The position numbers were made by a program, and so were the translations under genes. DNA of 64,000 bases from Devosia sp. YIM 151766. GTDB taxonomy: Bacteria; Pseudomonadota; Alphaproteobacteria; Rhizobiales; Devosiaceae. Below, piece after piece: positions 1 to 10,909 of the stretch; positions within the stretch are counted from its first letter, which is position 1; each line of letters starts with the position of its first letter. The stretch lies in contig NZ_CP127251.1 in NCBI RefSeq assembly GCF_030285925.1, positions 1 to 64,000 of the forward strand, read 5' to 3'. The notes beneath the pieces are model-generated. The model ran no database searches. It was not told where the DNA came from and was given only the letters and a program-made list of their open reading frames with translations.

Positions 1-1455
1 ATGTCCGATAGCTCTTCCGAAACCCAGCGCGATCTCTGGACCCGCGTGCGCGCCCGCCTCAAGACGGCGGTGGGCGAGGATGTTTTCGCCTCCTGGTTCG
101 CGCGGCTGGAGCTGGAGGAATTGGTCGACGATCTGGTGCATCTGTCGGCGCCGACCCGCTTTCTGTGCTCCTGGGTGCAATCGCATTACGCCGATCGCAT
201 CCTGGAAGCCTTCCGCAACGATCTGCCCGAAATAGCGCGCCTGCAGGTCACCATGCGGATCAATGGCCAGGCCCGGCCCCGCCTGAGCCCTGCCGCCGAG
301 GCCGCGCCCGAGGCGGCTTCCCAGACCGCCAATTCCGCCGCGCCCGCCGCGATGGCGGTGGCCGCGCCCGCCATGCCGCGCCTGGTGCGCGACGGCGCCA
401 GGGGCGACGCGCTGTCGGGCAGCGCCATCGACCCACGCATGACCTTTGACAGCTTCGTCGCCGGCAGCGCCAATGAAATGGCCTTCGGCGTCGCCAAGCA
501 GATCGCCAATGCCGCCATCAACAATGCGGTGACCTTCAACCCGGTCTATATCCATTCCACTGTCGGCCTGGGCAAGTCGCACCTGCTCAATGCCATCGCC
601 CATTCGGTGTCGCAGGCCGATCCGTCCAAGAACATCGTCTATCTGACCGCCGATCATTTCATGTACCATTTCATCACCGCCGTGCAGCGCCAGTCGGCGC
701 TCGGCTTCAAGGAATGGCTGCGCCGCGTCGACCTGCTGCTGATCGACGACATGCAATTTCTCCAGGGCAAGTCGGCCACCGAATTCGGCCATACGCTGGG
801 CACGCTGCTGACCGGCGCCAAGCAGGTGGTGGTGGCCGGCGACGCGCCGCCGCGCGATCTCGAAATGCTCGATGAGCGCGTGCGCTCGCGCCTTTCCGGC
901 GGGCTGGTCGTGCCGATTTCGACCTTCGACCTCGAATTGCGCCGCGATATCGTGCAGCGCCGCGCCGAACAGGTGAATGCGCGCTTCGGCATGCAATTCC
1001 CCAATGCCGTGATCGAATATATCGCCCGCGCCGTGGTCAGCCATGGCCGCGATCTTGACGGCGCCGTCAACCGCCTGGTCGCCGCCAACCAGCTGACCGG
1101 CGAACTGATCACCGTGCCGCTGGCCGAAAAGACCCTGGCCGACCTGATCCGGTTCCGCGACGCCAAGCGCGTCCGCATCGAGGATATCCTCAAGGCCGTT
1201 TCCCGCCATTACAAAGTGCCGCGCAACGAGCTGCTCTCGGCCCGCCGCTCCCGCGACGTGGTGCGTCCCCGCCAGATCGCCATGTATCTGGCCAAGGCCC
1301 TCACGGCCCGCTCGCTGCCCGAAATCGGCCGGCGCTTCGGCGGCCGCGACCACACCACGGTGCTGCATTCGGTGCGCAAGGTGGAGCAGATGATCAAGGA
1401 CGATGTCGAGCTCGGCCAGGAAATCGAACTGCTCAAGCGCATGCTGGAGGACTAG
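1..1455 (+). CDS. dnaA: Chromosomal replication initiator DnaA
   Basis: DnaA is the AAA+ ATPase that binds DnaA boxes, melts the origin and loads the replicative helicase. The 484-residue protein shows the family order: an N-terminal interaction domain (about residues 8-90), an Ala/Pro-rich linker (about 95-140), then the AAA+ core. The core has a Walker A-like segment VGLGKSH near residue 190 and a Walker B segment [13 protein letters not shown] near 247. The C-terminal domain IV carries the DNA-binding signature [14 protein letters not shown]. The window opens on its ATG, so its promoter lies outside. dnaN, recF and gyrB follow on the same strand, a classic replication cluster. Identification is secure. 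Confidence 0.98.
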   Translation: MSDSSSETQRDLWTRVRARLKTAVGEDVFASWFARLELEELVDDLVHLSAPTRFLCSWVQSHYADRILEAFRNDLPEIARLQVTMRINGQARPRLSPAAEAAPEAASQTANSAAPAAMAVAAPAMPRLVRDGARGDALSGSAIDPRMTFDSFVAGSANEMAFGVAKQIANAAINNAVTFNPVYIHSTVGLGKSHLLNAIAHSVSQADPSKNIVYLTADHFMYHFITAVQRQSALGFKEWLRRVDLLLIDDMQFLQGKSATEFGHTLGTLLTGAKQVVVAGDAPPRDLEMLDERVRSRLSGGLVVPISTFDLELRRDIVQRRAEQVNARFGMQFPNAVIEYIARAVVSHGRDLDGAVNRLVAANQLTGELITVPLAEKTLADLIRFRDAKRVRIEDILKAVSRHYKVPRNELLSARRSRDVVRPRQIAMYLAKALTARSLPEIGRRFGGRDHTTVLHSVRKVEQMIKDDVELGQEIELLKRMLED

Positions 1456-1597
1456 CAGCGGCTGTTCAGCGCCGACCTGGTCCCGGCGATCCGTCCCGGG
1501 ACCGCCGCCGGGCGATGACGAGGTGGTGAAATCGGCGAATTCCGCGCCGGTTTCTGCCCGCCGCCCTTGCTAATTCCTGCGCAAATTGTAAATGTCC

Positions 1598-1623
1598 AAG
1601 CCCCGGTTCGCTGGGGTTTTTGC
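1598..1623 (+). terminator. Intrinsic terminator between dnaA and dnaN
   Basis: A hairpin with stem AAGCCCCGG / CTGGGGTTT (one or two G-U pairs) closes on a TTCG tetraloop and runs into five T residues. It lies about 140 bases after the dnaA stop and 30 before the dnaN ATG. It may end dnaA transcripts or attenuate read-through into dnaN. Confidence 0.6.
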
Positions 1624-1651
1624 TGTCCGCGTACCGTCAGGAAATCGTCGA

Positions 1652-2776
1652 ATGAAAGTCACGCTCGAACGCAATCATCTGCTCAAGTCGCTGAGCCATG
1701 TGCACCGGGTGGTCGAGCGCCGCAACACCTATCCGATCCTGGCCAATGTGCTGTTCAAGGCCAGCGACGACCGCGTCGAATTGCGCGCCACCGACCTCGA
1801 TATCGAGGTGACCGAAAGCGTGCCGGCCATGGTGTCGACGCCAGGCGCCACCACGGTGCCGGCCCATACGCTCTATGAAATCATCCGCAAGCTCAGCGAT
1901 GGCGCCGAAGTGCGGCTGGAGACCGATGGCGGCGAGAACATGGTGCTCACCTCCGGCCGGTCGCGCTTCAACCTGGCCTGCCTGTCGCCCGATTCGTTCC
2001 CCGACCTGAAATCGGGCGCTTTCGCCCATGAATTCGACATCGGCGCCGCCTCGCTGCGCGAGCTGATCGAGCGCACGCAATTCGCCATCTCCAACGAGGA
2101 GACGCGCTATTATCTGAACGGCATCTATTTCCATGCCGTGGAAAATTCGGCGTCCGGCAACCTGTTCCGCGCCGTGGCCACCGATGGTCACCGCATGGCC
2201 CGCGCCGAGATCGCCGCCCCCGAGGGCGCCGGCGGCATGAACGGCATCATCGTGCCGAAAAAGACCGTGGGCGAAGTGCAAAAGCTCCTCGATGGCGTCG
2301 ATGGCGATGTGCATGTGGAAGTGTCGGACACCAAGATCCGCTTCACAGTGGGCACGGTGGTGCTGCTGTCCAAGCTCATCGAAGGTACTTTCCCCGATTA
2401 CGACCGGGTGACGCCCAAGAACAATGACAAGCAGATGTTGGTCGACAAGCAGGGCTTTGCCATTGCCGTGGACCGCGTCTCCACCATCGCCTCGGATCGC
2501 GGCGGCAAGGCGGTCAAGCTCTCGGCTCGCAACGGCCTGCTCGAGCTTTCGGTCACCAATCCGGACCATGGCACGGCCAGCGAGGAAGTGGCGGTGGATT
2601 TCGACACCGACGGCTTCGAGATCGGCTTCAATGCCCGCTATCTGCTCGACATCATCACCCAGATCCGCAGCGACAATGCGGTATTCCTGTTCAACGACGC
2701 CAATTCGCCGACCCTGGTGCGCGAGGAAGGCAGCGAGGCCAGCGCGCTTTATGTGCTGATGCCGATGCGGGTTTAG
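1652..2776 (+). CDS. dnaN: DNA polymerase III beta sliding clamp
   Basis: DnaN forms the ring-shaped dimer that tethers DNA polymerase III to DNA. The 374-residue product has the usual length for three clamp folds. It begins MKVTLERNHLLKSLSHVHRV and ends in the conserved YVLMPMRV tail. The frame stays open upstream to 1592, but ATG 1652 matches the family N-terminus; an earlier start would place the terminator hairpin inside the gene. recF follows 66 bases downstream. Identification is secure. Confidence 0.97.
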   Translation: MKVTLERNHLLKSLSHVHRVVERRNTYPILANVLFKASDDRVELRATDLDIEVTESVPAMVSTPGATTVPAHTLYEIIRKLSDGAEVRLETDGGENMVLTSGRSRFNLACLSPDSFPDLKSGAFAHEFDIGAASLRELIERTQFAISNEETRYYLNGIYFHAVENSASGNLFRAVATDGHRMARAEIAAPEGAGGMNGIIVPKKTVGEVQKLLDGVDGDVHVEVSDTKIRFTVGTVVLLSKLIEGTFPDYDRVTPKNNDKQMLVDKQGFAIAVDRVSTIASDRGGKAVKLSARNGLLELSVTNPDHGTASEEVAVDFDTDGFEIGFNARYLLDIITQIRSDNAVFLFNDANSPTLVREEGSEASALYVLMPMRV

Positions 2777-2842
2777 CATCGAATTCCTGGCTGCCACGAA
2801 GGCCCCTATCGGCCCAGAGAGCCGGGTGAGGGGGCCTGTCAC

Positions 2843-3955
2843 TTGATCCGCCACATTTCCCGCCTGCGCCTCACCGCCTTCCGCAATTATGCCTCGGCCG
2901 CGCTCGATCTGGACGCGCGCCACGTGGTGCTGACCGGGCCCAATGGCTCGGGCAAGACCAATCTGCTCGAAGCGGTGTCGGTGCTGTCGCCGGGACGCGG
3001 GCTGCGCGGCGCCAGCTTCGATACGCTCCAGGCCCAGGGTTCGGACATTGCCTGGGCGGTGGCGGCGACGGTCGAGACCGCGGATGGCCCCGCCGATATC
3101 GGCACCGGCGCCCAGCCCGATGGCGGGCGGCGGGTGCGCATCAATGGCGCCAATGCCCGTTCCATCGAGGCGATGAGCGATTATCTGCGGCTGCTGTGGC
3201 TGACCCCTGCCATGGACGGACTGTTTTCCGGGCCGGCCGGCGAGCGGCGGCGCTTTCTCGACCGGCTGGTGACCACGCTGATCCCGGCCCATTCCGCCGC
3301 AGTGTCGGATTTCGAGAAAGTCATGCGCCAGCGCAACCGGTTGCTGGAGGAGGACGGCGACCGGCGCTGGCTCACGGCACTCGAGGCGCAGATGGCCGAA
3401 CTGGGCGCCGCCATCCACCTCAACCGCGCCGACAGCCTGGCCCATTTGCAGGCGCTGATCGTCCAGAGCCTGGAAGACGGCAATTTCCCCGCCGCCCTGT
3501 TGTCGCTGACCCCGCTGGTCGAGCATGAGCAGGAACCCGCCACCTCGGCGGCGCTGGAAACCCTCCTGGCGCAGCGCTGGCATGACCTGCGCGGCCTTGA
3601 TCGGGCGGCGGGACGCACCACATATGGACCGCACCGGGTCGATCTCGAGGTCACCCATGCGCAAAAGGCCATGCCGGCTTCCCTGGGCTCGACCGGCGAG
3701 CAGAAGGCGCTGCTGATCGGCCTGATTCTCGCCCATGCCCGGCTCGTGCGTCTGCGGACCGGCATCGTGCCTTTCCTGCTGCTCGACGAGATCGGCGCCC
3801 ATCTCGATCCCGACCGCAGAAAGGCGCTGTTTCAGGCCTTGGACGGGCTCGAAACCCAGTGCTTCCTCACCGGCACCGACCCGGTTCTGTTCGAAGCGCT
3901 TGGCGACCGGGCGCAGCATATCGCGGTGCGCGACGGGCGCCTGGCCGGCGCCTGA
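2843..3955 (+). CDS. recF: DNA replication and repair protein RecF
   Basis: RecF is an SMC-like ATPase that helps load RecA at gaps through RecFOR. The 370-residue protein has the Walker A motif GPNGSGKTNLLEA near residue 33, a signature region GSTGEQKALLIGLILAHA near 275, and Walker B FLLLDEIGAHLD near 310. Translation probably begins at TTG 2843, preceded by the purine-rich stretch GGGTGAGGGGG. Length and placement between dnaN and gyrB are typical. Confidence 0.95.
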   Translation: MIRHISRLRLTAFRNYASAALDLDARHVVLTGPNGSGKTNLLEAVSVLSPGRGLRGASFDTLQAQGSDIAWAVAATVETADGPADIGTGAQPDGGRRVRINGANARSIEAMSDYLRLLWLTPAMDGLFSGPAGERRRFLDRLVTTLIPAHSAAVSDFEKVMRQRNRLLEEDGDRRWLTALEAQMAELGAAIHLNRADSLAHLQALIVQSLEDGNFPAALLSLTPLVEHEQEPATSAALETLLAQRWHDLRGLDRAAGRTTYGPHRVDLEVTHAQKAMPASLGSTGEQKALLIGLILAHARLVRLRTGIVPFLLLDEIGAHLDPDRRKALFQALDGLETQCFLTGTDPVLFEALGDRAQHIAVRDGRLAGA

Positions 3956-4094
3956 GACCGCCTTTCGGTGCGGCCGGCGGGCCGCGATGCCGGCGGCGCT
4001 TCCGCAAGAGCCGGAAATCCCCGGCAAATGACCGGAAATGGCCAATTTCCTTGGGGTTTCGACCCCGTTCCGCTAGAACAGAATCCATGCATAA

Positions 4095-6539
<2,445 letters not shown>

Positions 6540-6554
6540 GCGTTACTGCGTTGA

Positions 6555-6572
6555 GGGAGCACTTTTGCTCCC
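6555..6572 (+). terminator. Hairpin downstream of gyrB
   Basis: A perfect 7-bp stem GGGAGCA / TGCTCCC with a four-base loop lies 15 bases after the gyrB stop. There is no clear T-run, so it is either a weak terminator or a 3'-end stabiliser. Confidence 0.35.
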
Positions 6573-6657
6573 TGCGCTCTCCGGCGTCGCCTAACCACGG
6601 CGTCATTCCCGCGAAAAATGCGGTAGCAGCCTGAAATGGACTATGGGCAATCCCGCT

Positions 6658-6688
6658 CGTCACCCTCGCGTCGGGCGCGAGGGTGACG
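6658..6688. repeat. Dispersed palindrome, copy 1 (convergent junction)
   Basis: Two perfect 13-base arms, CGTCACCCTCGCG and CGCGAGGGTGACG, flank a five-base spacer. It lies between the convergent gyrB and flavin reductase genes. Related palindromes sit at 21682-21712 and 33902-33930, and degraded copies near 38902 and 39062. A fragment of another common element (CGTCATTCCCGCG) lies just before it at 6601. Confidence 0.8.
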
Positions 6689-6708
6689 ATCAGAGAAAGA
6701 GCCGCCTT

Positions 6709-7248
6709 TCAGACGATCGAGCGAAAAGCGCTGTCAAAGTAGAGCAATGGGCATTTTTCCTGCTCGGCGACGCTGGCATTGTCGACCGCAGCGAAGAATA
6801 CGGTGTGACTTCCCATCTCGATGGCATTGAAGATCGTGCAGTCGAGGGTCGCCAGCGCGCTGGCCAGCAGCGGATTGCCATTGGCGCTCTCCACCCATTG
6901 CCCGGCTTCGAACCGGCGCTCCCGGGCATGGGGATCGGCGAAGCGGTCGGCAATGGGACGGTCGGCATGGCCCAGAATGGAAACGCAGAAGCTGCCGCGG
7001 CGGCGGATCGGCGCGCAACTGGACGCGGTACGGTTGACGCAGACCAGCACGATTGGCGGCGCCAGCGAGACCGAGGTGAACGAACTCACCAGCAGGCCAT
7101 GGCGGACGCCGCCTTCATTCGCCGTCAGCAGGCAGACGCCGGCGGCCAGATTGCGCATGGCCAGGCGCAGATGGTCCGAGGTCGTGGGACTATCGGTGGA
7201 GATGGCGTTGGAAAGCATGCCGGCCTCGCTCAATCCGGGAATATCCAC
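6709..7248 (-). CDS. Flavin reductase domain protein
   Basis: This 179-residue protein matches the flavin reductase-like (HpaC/HsaB-type) fold. Such enzymes use NAD(P)H to reduce free FMN or FAD and supply it to a partner monooxygenase. Typical features are LRLAMRNLAAGVCLLTA near residue 27, LLVSSFTSVSLAPPIVLVCVNR near 52, SFCVSILG near 87, and a GSHTVFFAAVD segment near 145. GTG at 7248 overlaps the stop of the upstream HapK-like gene; ATG 7218, with GAGG five bases before it, is a credible alternative start. The likely partner is the flavin monooxygenase at 8602. Its presence in one operon with the HapK-like gene suggests a dedicated reductase. Confidence 0.88.
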   Translation of the reverse strand: MDIPGLSEAGMLSNAISTDSPTTSDHLRLAMRNLAAGVCLLTANEGGVRHGLLVSSFTSVSLAPPIVLVCVNRTASSCAPIRRRGSFCVSILGHADRPIADRFADPHARERRFEAGQWVESANGNPLLASALATLDCTIFNAIEMGSHTVFFAAVDNASVAEQEKCPLLYFDSAFRSIV

Positions 7249-7604
7249 TAGGCCTGCGCGGGCAGCGGCGGGCGCGCGCCATGCGGCAGGTCGGCGATGA
7301 AGCGGGTGCCGTAACAGGCATTGACGCTGGACGTATCGACGAACATGGGGAAGGTCTCCATGACATAGGCCATGCCTTCGCCGGCCAGCGCCTTCTGCCA
7401 GGCTTCGACGCTTTCCACCTCGATATCCTCCATGATCTGAAAGCGCTGCTCCCCGTCCAGGGCGCCCTCGATCACATAGACCTCGAAGCGGATGACGCCG
7501 GGCTGGCCGGGCGCGATGCGCTGATCGATCTCGCGCGACCAGGCCTTGTATTGCTCGAGGGACACGCCCGGCTTGAGGTTATAGGTGACGAAAATCTTCT
7601 GCAT
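7248..7604 (-). CDS. HapK/REDY-like dimeric alpha-beta barrel protein
   Basis: This is a small 118-residue protein beginning MQKIFVTYNLKPGVSLEQYK. The beta-alpha pattern, with the acidic segment FQIMEDIEVESVEAWQKAL and the C-terminal YGTRFIADL, fits the ferredoxin-like dimeric barrel group. It most resembles the REDY-like HapK family, members of which, as I recall, sit beside flavin monooxygenases in indole and indole-acetate pathways. No enzymatic role is certain. The frame extends upstream to 7670, but ATG 7604 gives the natural N-terminus. Its stop overlaps the flavin reductase GTG by one base, so the two are probably translationally coupled. Confidence 0.6.
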   Translation of the reverse strand: MQKIFVTYNLKPGVSLEQYKAWSREIDQRIAPGQPGVIRFEVYVIEGALDGEQRFQIMEDIEVESVEAWQKALAGEGMAYVMETFPMFVDTSSVNACYGTRFIADLPHGARPPLPAQA

Positions 7605-7693
7605 CGGGCAGTCCTGGCATGAATGTTGATCCTGGCCAGGATGATGGAAGGCGAAACCGCGCAGTGGCAATCAACCGTTAGGTGGAGGCGATG

Positions 7694-8392
7694 TCAGGGG
7701 CGAACGACGCGGGCGACCATGGCGGCGCGGTTCTCCACCCCCATCTTATTGAAGATATTGATCATATGGGTCTTGGCAGTGGCAAGGCCGATGCCGAGAA
7801 GCTGCGCCACATCGGCATTGGTGGCGCCATTGCTGACCAGCATGACCACGTCAATTTCACGCTGGGTCAGCCCATATTGATGTTGCAGGCGATTGACGGT
7901 CTGGCGCTCCGTGACGCTGGGATGGCTGTGCAGGGCCACTTCCACATAGCTTTGCATAGTCTGGGCAGTGGCGAGCGTCGTGGCCGAAAGCGGCGAATCC
8001 GAACGCAGCTTGAGCACGCCCAGGCCGGCAAAAGCGCGCCCGTCCTTCCAGAACAGCATGTCCATGCAATCCTCGATGTCATAGGCGCTGAGAAAGCCGC
8101 GATAGCGGTCGCGCGCATCGGCCGGCACCGCGGCGCTTTCCTCTTTGAGCAGGCCGATCCGCTTATTGCGGTCGACGAGACGGCGGGCCAATAGCGGGTC
8201 CGATTGCCAGATATCGCTGTCATAATCGGTGAGACAGGTCTGGCTGACGCCGAAAATCACCGGATCGCTGACGGTATTGCTGTCATCGAGCCAATAGAAA
8301 ACGGCGCCCGATGCATCGAGCATGGACGAGACGAAGCGCGCGGTTTCGCGCACCATGTCCATGCCGGAACTATCCACTCCACCCTGTCTCAT
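7694..8392 (-). CDS. LuxR-type transcriptional regulator
   Basis: The 232-residue protein has an N-terminal sensor-like region (about 1-150, resembling autoinducer-binding or GAF folds) and a C-terminal LuxR helix-turn-helix: YGLTQREIDVVMLVSNGATNADVAQLLGIGLATAKTHMINIFNKMGV. ATG 8392 is chosen because GGAG precedes it by seven bases; the frame also reaches 8452. Its ligand is unknown. It is divergent from the flavin monooxygenase and followed by the HapK-like and reductase genes on its own strand, so it probably controls this block. Without LuxI in the window, a catabolic inducer is more likely than a homoserine lactone; this is inference. Confidence 0.85.
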   Translation of the reverse strand: MRQGGVDSSGMDMVRETARFVSSMLDASGAVFYWLDDSNTVSDPVIFGVSQTCLTDYDSDIWQSDPLLARRLVDRNKRIGLLKEESAAVPADARDRYRGFLSAYDIEDCMDMLFWKDGRAFAGLGVLKLRSDSPLSATTLATAQTMQSYVEVALHSHPSVTERQTVNRLQHQYGLTQREIDVVMLVSNGATNADVAQLLGIGLATAKTHMINIFNKMGVENRAAMVARVVRP

Positions 8393-8497
8393 GCTCACTC
8401 CATGAGCAGATTTCTCCTCCGCCTGCTCAATGGGCGGGAATCTGACGGGCATCCGAAATCTTTGTCAATGGCTTTGTCGGCGCCGGTCGAAGGCCTC

Positions 8498-8513
8498 TCA
8501 ACCGAAAGGTTGA
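8498..8513. promoter_or_regulatory. Candidate operator in the divergent promoter region
   Basis: The inverted repeat TCAACCGAAAGGTTGA (six-base arms, four-base centre) lies in the 209-base gap between the LuxR-type regulator and the flavin monooxygenase. LuxR-type regulators commonly bind dyads of this size. No -10/-35 pair could be assigned with confidence. Confidence 0.35.
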
Positions 8514-8601
8514 TTGCTCCCCGGCTGGTCATCGGGTCGTCATGTTGGCAGCAAGCGGAGACCGGCCATGCTGGCGCCGCGCCCTTACAGCGAGATTGAC
8601 T

Positions 8602-9864
8602 ATGCCCGGCCTGACCGTTTCTTCCCGACCCGCCGCTCCGTTGAGCGAAACCAGCCCCAGCCCCGACGAGATGGTGGCGCGGGCTGCGTCCATGCGCGAG
8701 TTGCTGCGGGCCGAACAGCAGGCGACCGAGGAACGCAGCTTCTATTCGGAAGAAATCCACGACCGGTTCAAGCAGCTCGGCCTCTACCGCATCATGCAGC
8801 CCAAAATGTTCGGTGGCTATGAGATGAGCGTGGAGACCTTCTATCGCGTCGTCATGGAAATCGCGCGCGGATGCCCGTCCACCGGCTGGTGCTTCTGTCT
8901 GGGATCGGCGCATGTGTTGCAACTGGCCTCGCATTTCGGCGAGCAGGCGCAGCGTGAAGCCTTCGGGGATTCGGGCGAATTCATCGCCGCCGCCCGCGAC
9001 CTGCCGGCCGGCACGGTCCGTCCCGTTGCCGGCGGCTACGAGGTTTCCGGCACCTGGAACTATTGCTCCGGCGCGCCCTATTCGACCCATTTCATCGGTG
9101 TCGCCAAGCTGGTGGATGCACAGGGAAATCCCGATCCCGATGGCGAGCGCCGGCTGGTAATGATCCCGCGCGCCGACTGGACGCTCATGGACGATTGGCG
9201 CGGGCTTCTGGGCATGCGCGGCAGCGGCTCGCATTCGATCAAGGTCGACAAGGCCATCATTCCCGAACATTTCGTCGTTGCCGGCGACGTGCTGGAAACC
9301 GTCGATACCGAGGCTGGAACGCCCGGTTTCCACCTGCATGGCAATGCGCTTTACAATGGCCGCAATCTCGGTTTCTTCCACGGCGAGTTTGCCGCCATAT
9401 TGAGCGGCATCGCCCATGCCGCCATCGATGAATACGATACCATCATCCGCCTCACCCGCACCGTGCCGCCGCTATCGCCGGGCTTCAAGGCCGAAGCCGC
9501 CGATTATCAGCGACCCCTGGGCATCGCGCTGGGCCAGGCCGCCGCCGCCCGCGAAGCGGCCCTGGGCGGCAGCCGCTTGCTGGCGCAGGTCAGCGAACGC
9601 GGCTCGAATGGCGGGGAGCCATTCAGCCTGGAGGAGGATTTGCTGATCGAGGGCTTGCAGGCGCAGTCAGCGCGACTCTCCTATGAAGTGGTGGAGATGC
9701 TGGTGCGGATGAGCGGGTCGTCCAATGCGGTCCGCAATGGCCGGCGCATGGAGCGCTATCTGCGCGATGCCTCGGTCTATCGCAGCCACGCCCAGGGCTC
9801 ATTCGTCGAGATCATGGCCACCGAACTCGCCAAGGTGCACCTGGCTGGGCCGGGGCCGAACTAG
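8602..9864 (+). CDS. Group-D flavin-dependent monooxygenase (acyl-CoA dehydrogenase fold)
   Basis: The 420-residue protein has the acyl-CoA dehydrogenase fold used by oxygenase components such as HpaB, HsaA and IacA, which hydroxylate aromatic or indolic substrates with reduced flavin from a separate reductase. Visible landmarks are LGLYRIMQPKMFGGYEMS near residue 60, the MEIARGCPSTGWCFCLGSAH helix near 87, the beta-domain segment YEVSGTWNYCSGAPYSTHFIGVA near 137, and GMRGSGSHSIKVDKAIIPEHF near 205. True acyl-CoA dehydrogenases lack the CPSTGW-type segment. ATG 8602 is used; the frame reaches 8542 without a better start. The substrate is unknown. The flavin reductase at 6709 is the likely partner. 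Confidence 0.82.
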   Translation: MPGLTVSSRPAAPLSETSPSPDEMVARAASMRELLRAEQQATEERSFYSEEIHDRFKQLGLYRIMQPKMFGGYEMSVETFYRVVMEIARGCPSTGWCFCLGSAHVLQLASHFGEQAQREAFGDSGEFIAAARDLPAGTVRPVAGGYEVSGTWNYCSGAPYSTHFIGVAKLVDAQGNPDPDGERRLVMIPRADWTLMDDWRGLLGMRGSGSHSIKVDKAIIPEHFVVAGDVLETVDTEAGTPGFHLHGNALYNGRNLGFFHGEFAAILSGIAHAAIDEYDTIIRLTRTVPPLSPGFKAEAADYQRPLGIALGQAAAAREAALGGSRLLAQVSERGSNGGEPFSLEEDLLIEGLQAQSARLSYEVVEMLVRMSGSSNAVRNGRRMERYLRDASVYRSHAQGSFVEIMATELAKVHLAGPGPN

Positions 9865-9931
9865 CCGCTGTTTTCACACGCGCATCGCGGACCTGCGCCG
9901 TACTCGTTACATGTCCGCTCGGAGGGAAAGA

Positions 9932-10909
9932 ATGAAACGCAGAACTCTATTGAAAGGCCTGGCTGCCGGCGGTCTCGTCACCGCCCTGCCCATGCCCTAT
10001 ATCGGAGCCCAGCATAACGCGATCTCGCCGCGAACCGGCAAGCCATTCCAGATCGCGTTCAGCCATCCGGTTTCCGAAGCCCCCATCGTCTCCCGCATCC
10101 GCAATTTCGCCACCGAGCGCGGGGCCGAATTGGGGGTCGAGGTGCTGCACGATTCCACCACCAGCTCGCAGCTCGATCGCCAGGTGTCGACGCTCGAAAC
10201 CTGGATCGAGGCCAATGTGGACGCCATCTGCGTCTCGCCCATCTCGCCGTCTTCGATCGCCGGATTGCAAAAGGCCGCGCAGGAAAAGGGCATTATCTGG
10301 ACCACCTATGCCATGCCGATGGAGGGCTCGGACGGCACGCTGGGCTGGGACAATGACGAAAGCGGACGCCTGGTCGGCGAGCATTGCGCCAAATGGCTGA
10401 GCGAGCAGGATATCGACGGCGAAGTGCTGCTGCTGACGCTGAAGGCGATCCAGAGCGGCCAGGGCCGGACAGACGAACCGCAGCGCATCCTGTCGGCACT
10501 GGACGGCACACGCATCGTCTCGGCCCAAGACGCCTCGGACGCCGCCAAGGGCCTCCAGGTCACCGAAAACGTCTTGCAGGCCAATCCCGGCCTCAACGTG
10601 GTTATCGGCTTCAGCGACGATGGCGCCCTGGGCGCCTTGCGGGCCTTTACCGGCACCGACAAGGACCCGGCCCAGTGCTATATCGCCGGCCAGGACGGCT
10701 CGCTCGAAGCGCTGCAACGCATCCGCGAAGGCGGATTCTACAAGGCGTCCTCCGCCCTGCCGGTCAAGAGCATCGGCCACGGCGTCGTCGACCTCAATTA
10801 CGAGCTGTTGACCGGCACCGCCAAGTCCGATGTGTTCAATGTCGGCGTGGTTCTGGCCAGCATGGATGATCCGGCCCAATTGGACGACCTGATCTCGCAG
10901 TGGGACTGA
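9932..10909 (+). CDS. Sugar-type ABC transporter substrate-binding protein, Tat signal
   Basis: This 325-residue periplasmic binding protein belongs to the ribose/galactose (type I) family. The N-terminus MKRRTLLKGLAAGG carries a twin-arginine motif followed by a hydrophobic segment, suggesting Tat export. The mature part shows the expected pattern: QIAFSHPVSEAPIVSRI near 36, NVDAICVSPISPSSI near 93, and the hinge-proximal VVIGFSDDGALGALRAF near 225. ATG 9932 has GGAGG about eight bases upstream; an in-frame ATG at 9911 lacks one. Its stop overlaps the ATPase gene. The ligand is not deducible from sequence; the surrounding enzymes suggest a nitrogen-containing compound rather than a plain sugar. 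Confidence 0.85.
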   Translation: MKRRTLLKGLAAGGLVTALPMPYIGAQHNAISPRTGKPFQIAFSHPVSEAPIVSRIRNFATERGAELGVEVLHDSTTSSQLDRQVSTLETWIEANVDAICVSPISPSSIAGLQKAAQEKGIIWTTYAMPMEGSDGTLGWDNDESGRLVGEHCAKWLSEQDIDGEVLLLTLKAIQSGQGRTDEPQRILSALDGTRIVSAQDASDAAKGLQVTENVLQANPGLNVVIGFSDDGALGALRAFTGTDKDPAQCYIAGQDGSLEALQRIREGGFYKASSALPVKSIGHGVVDLNYELLTGTAKSDVFNVGVVLASMDDPAQLDDLISQWD

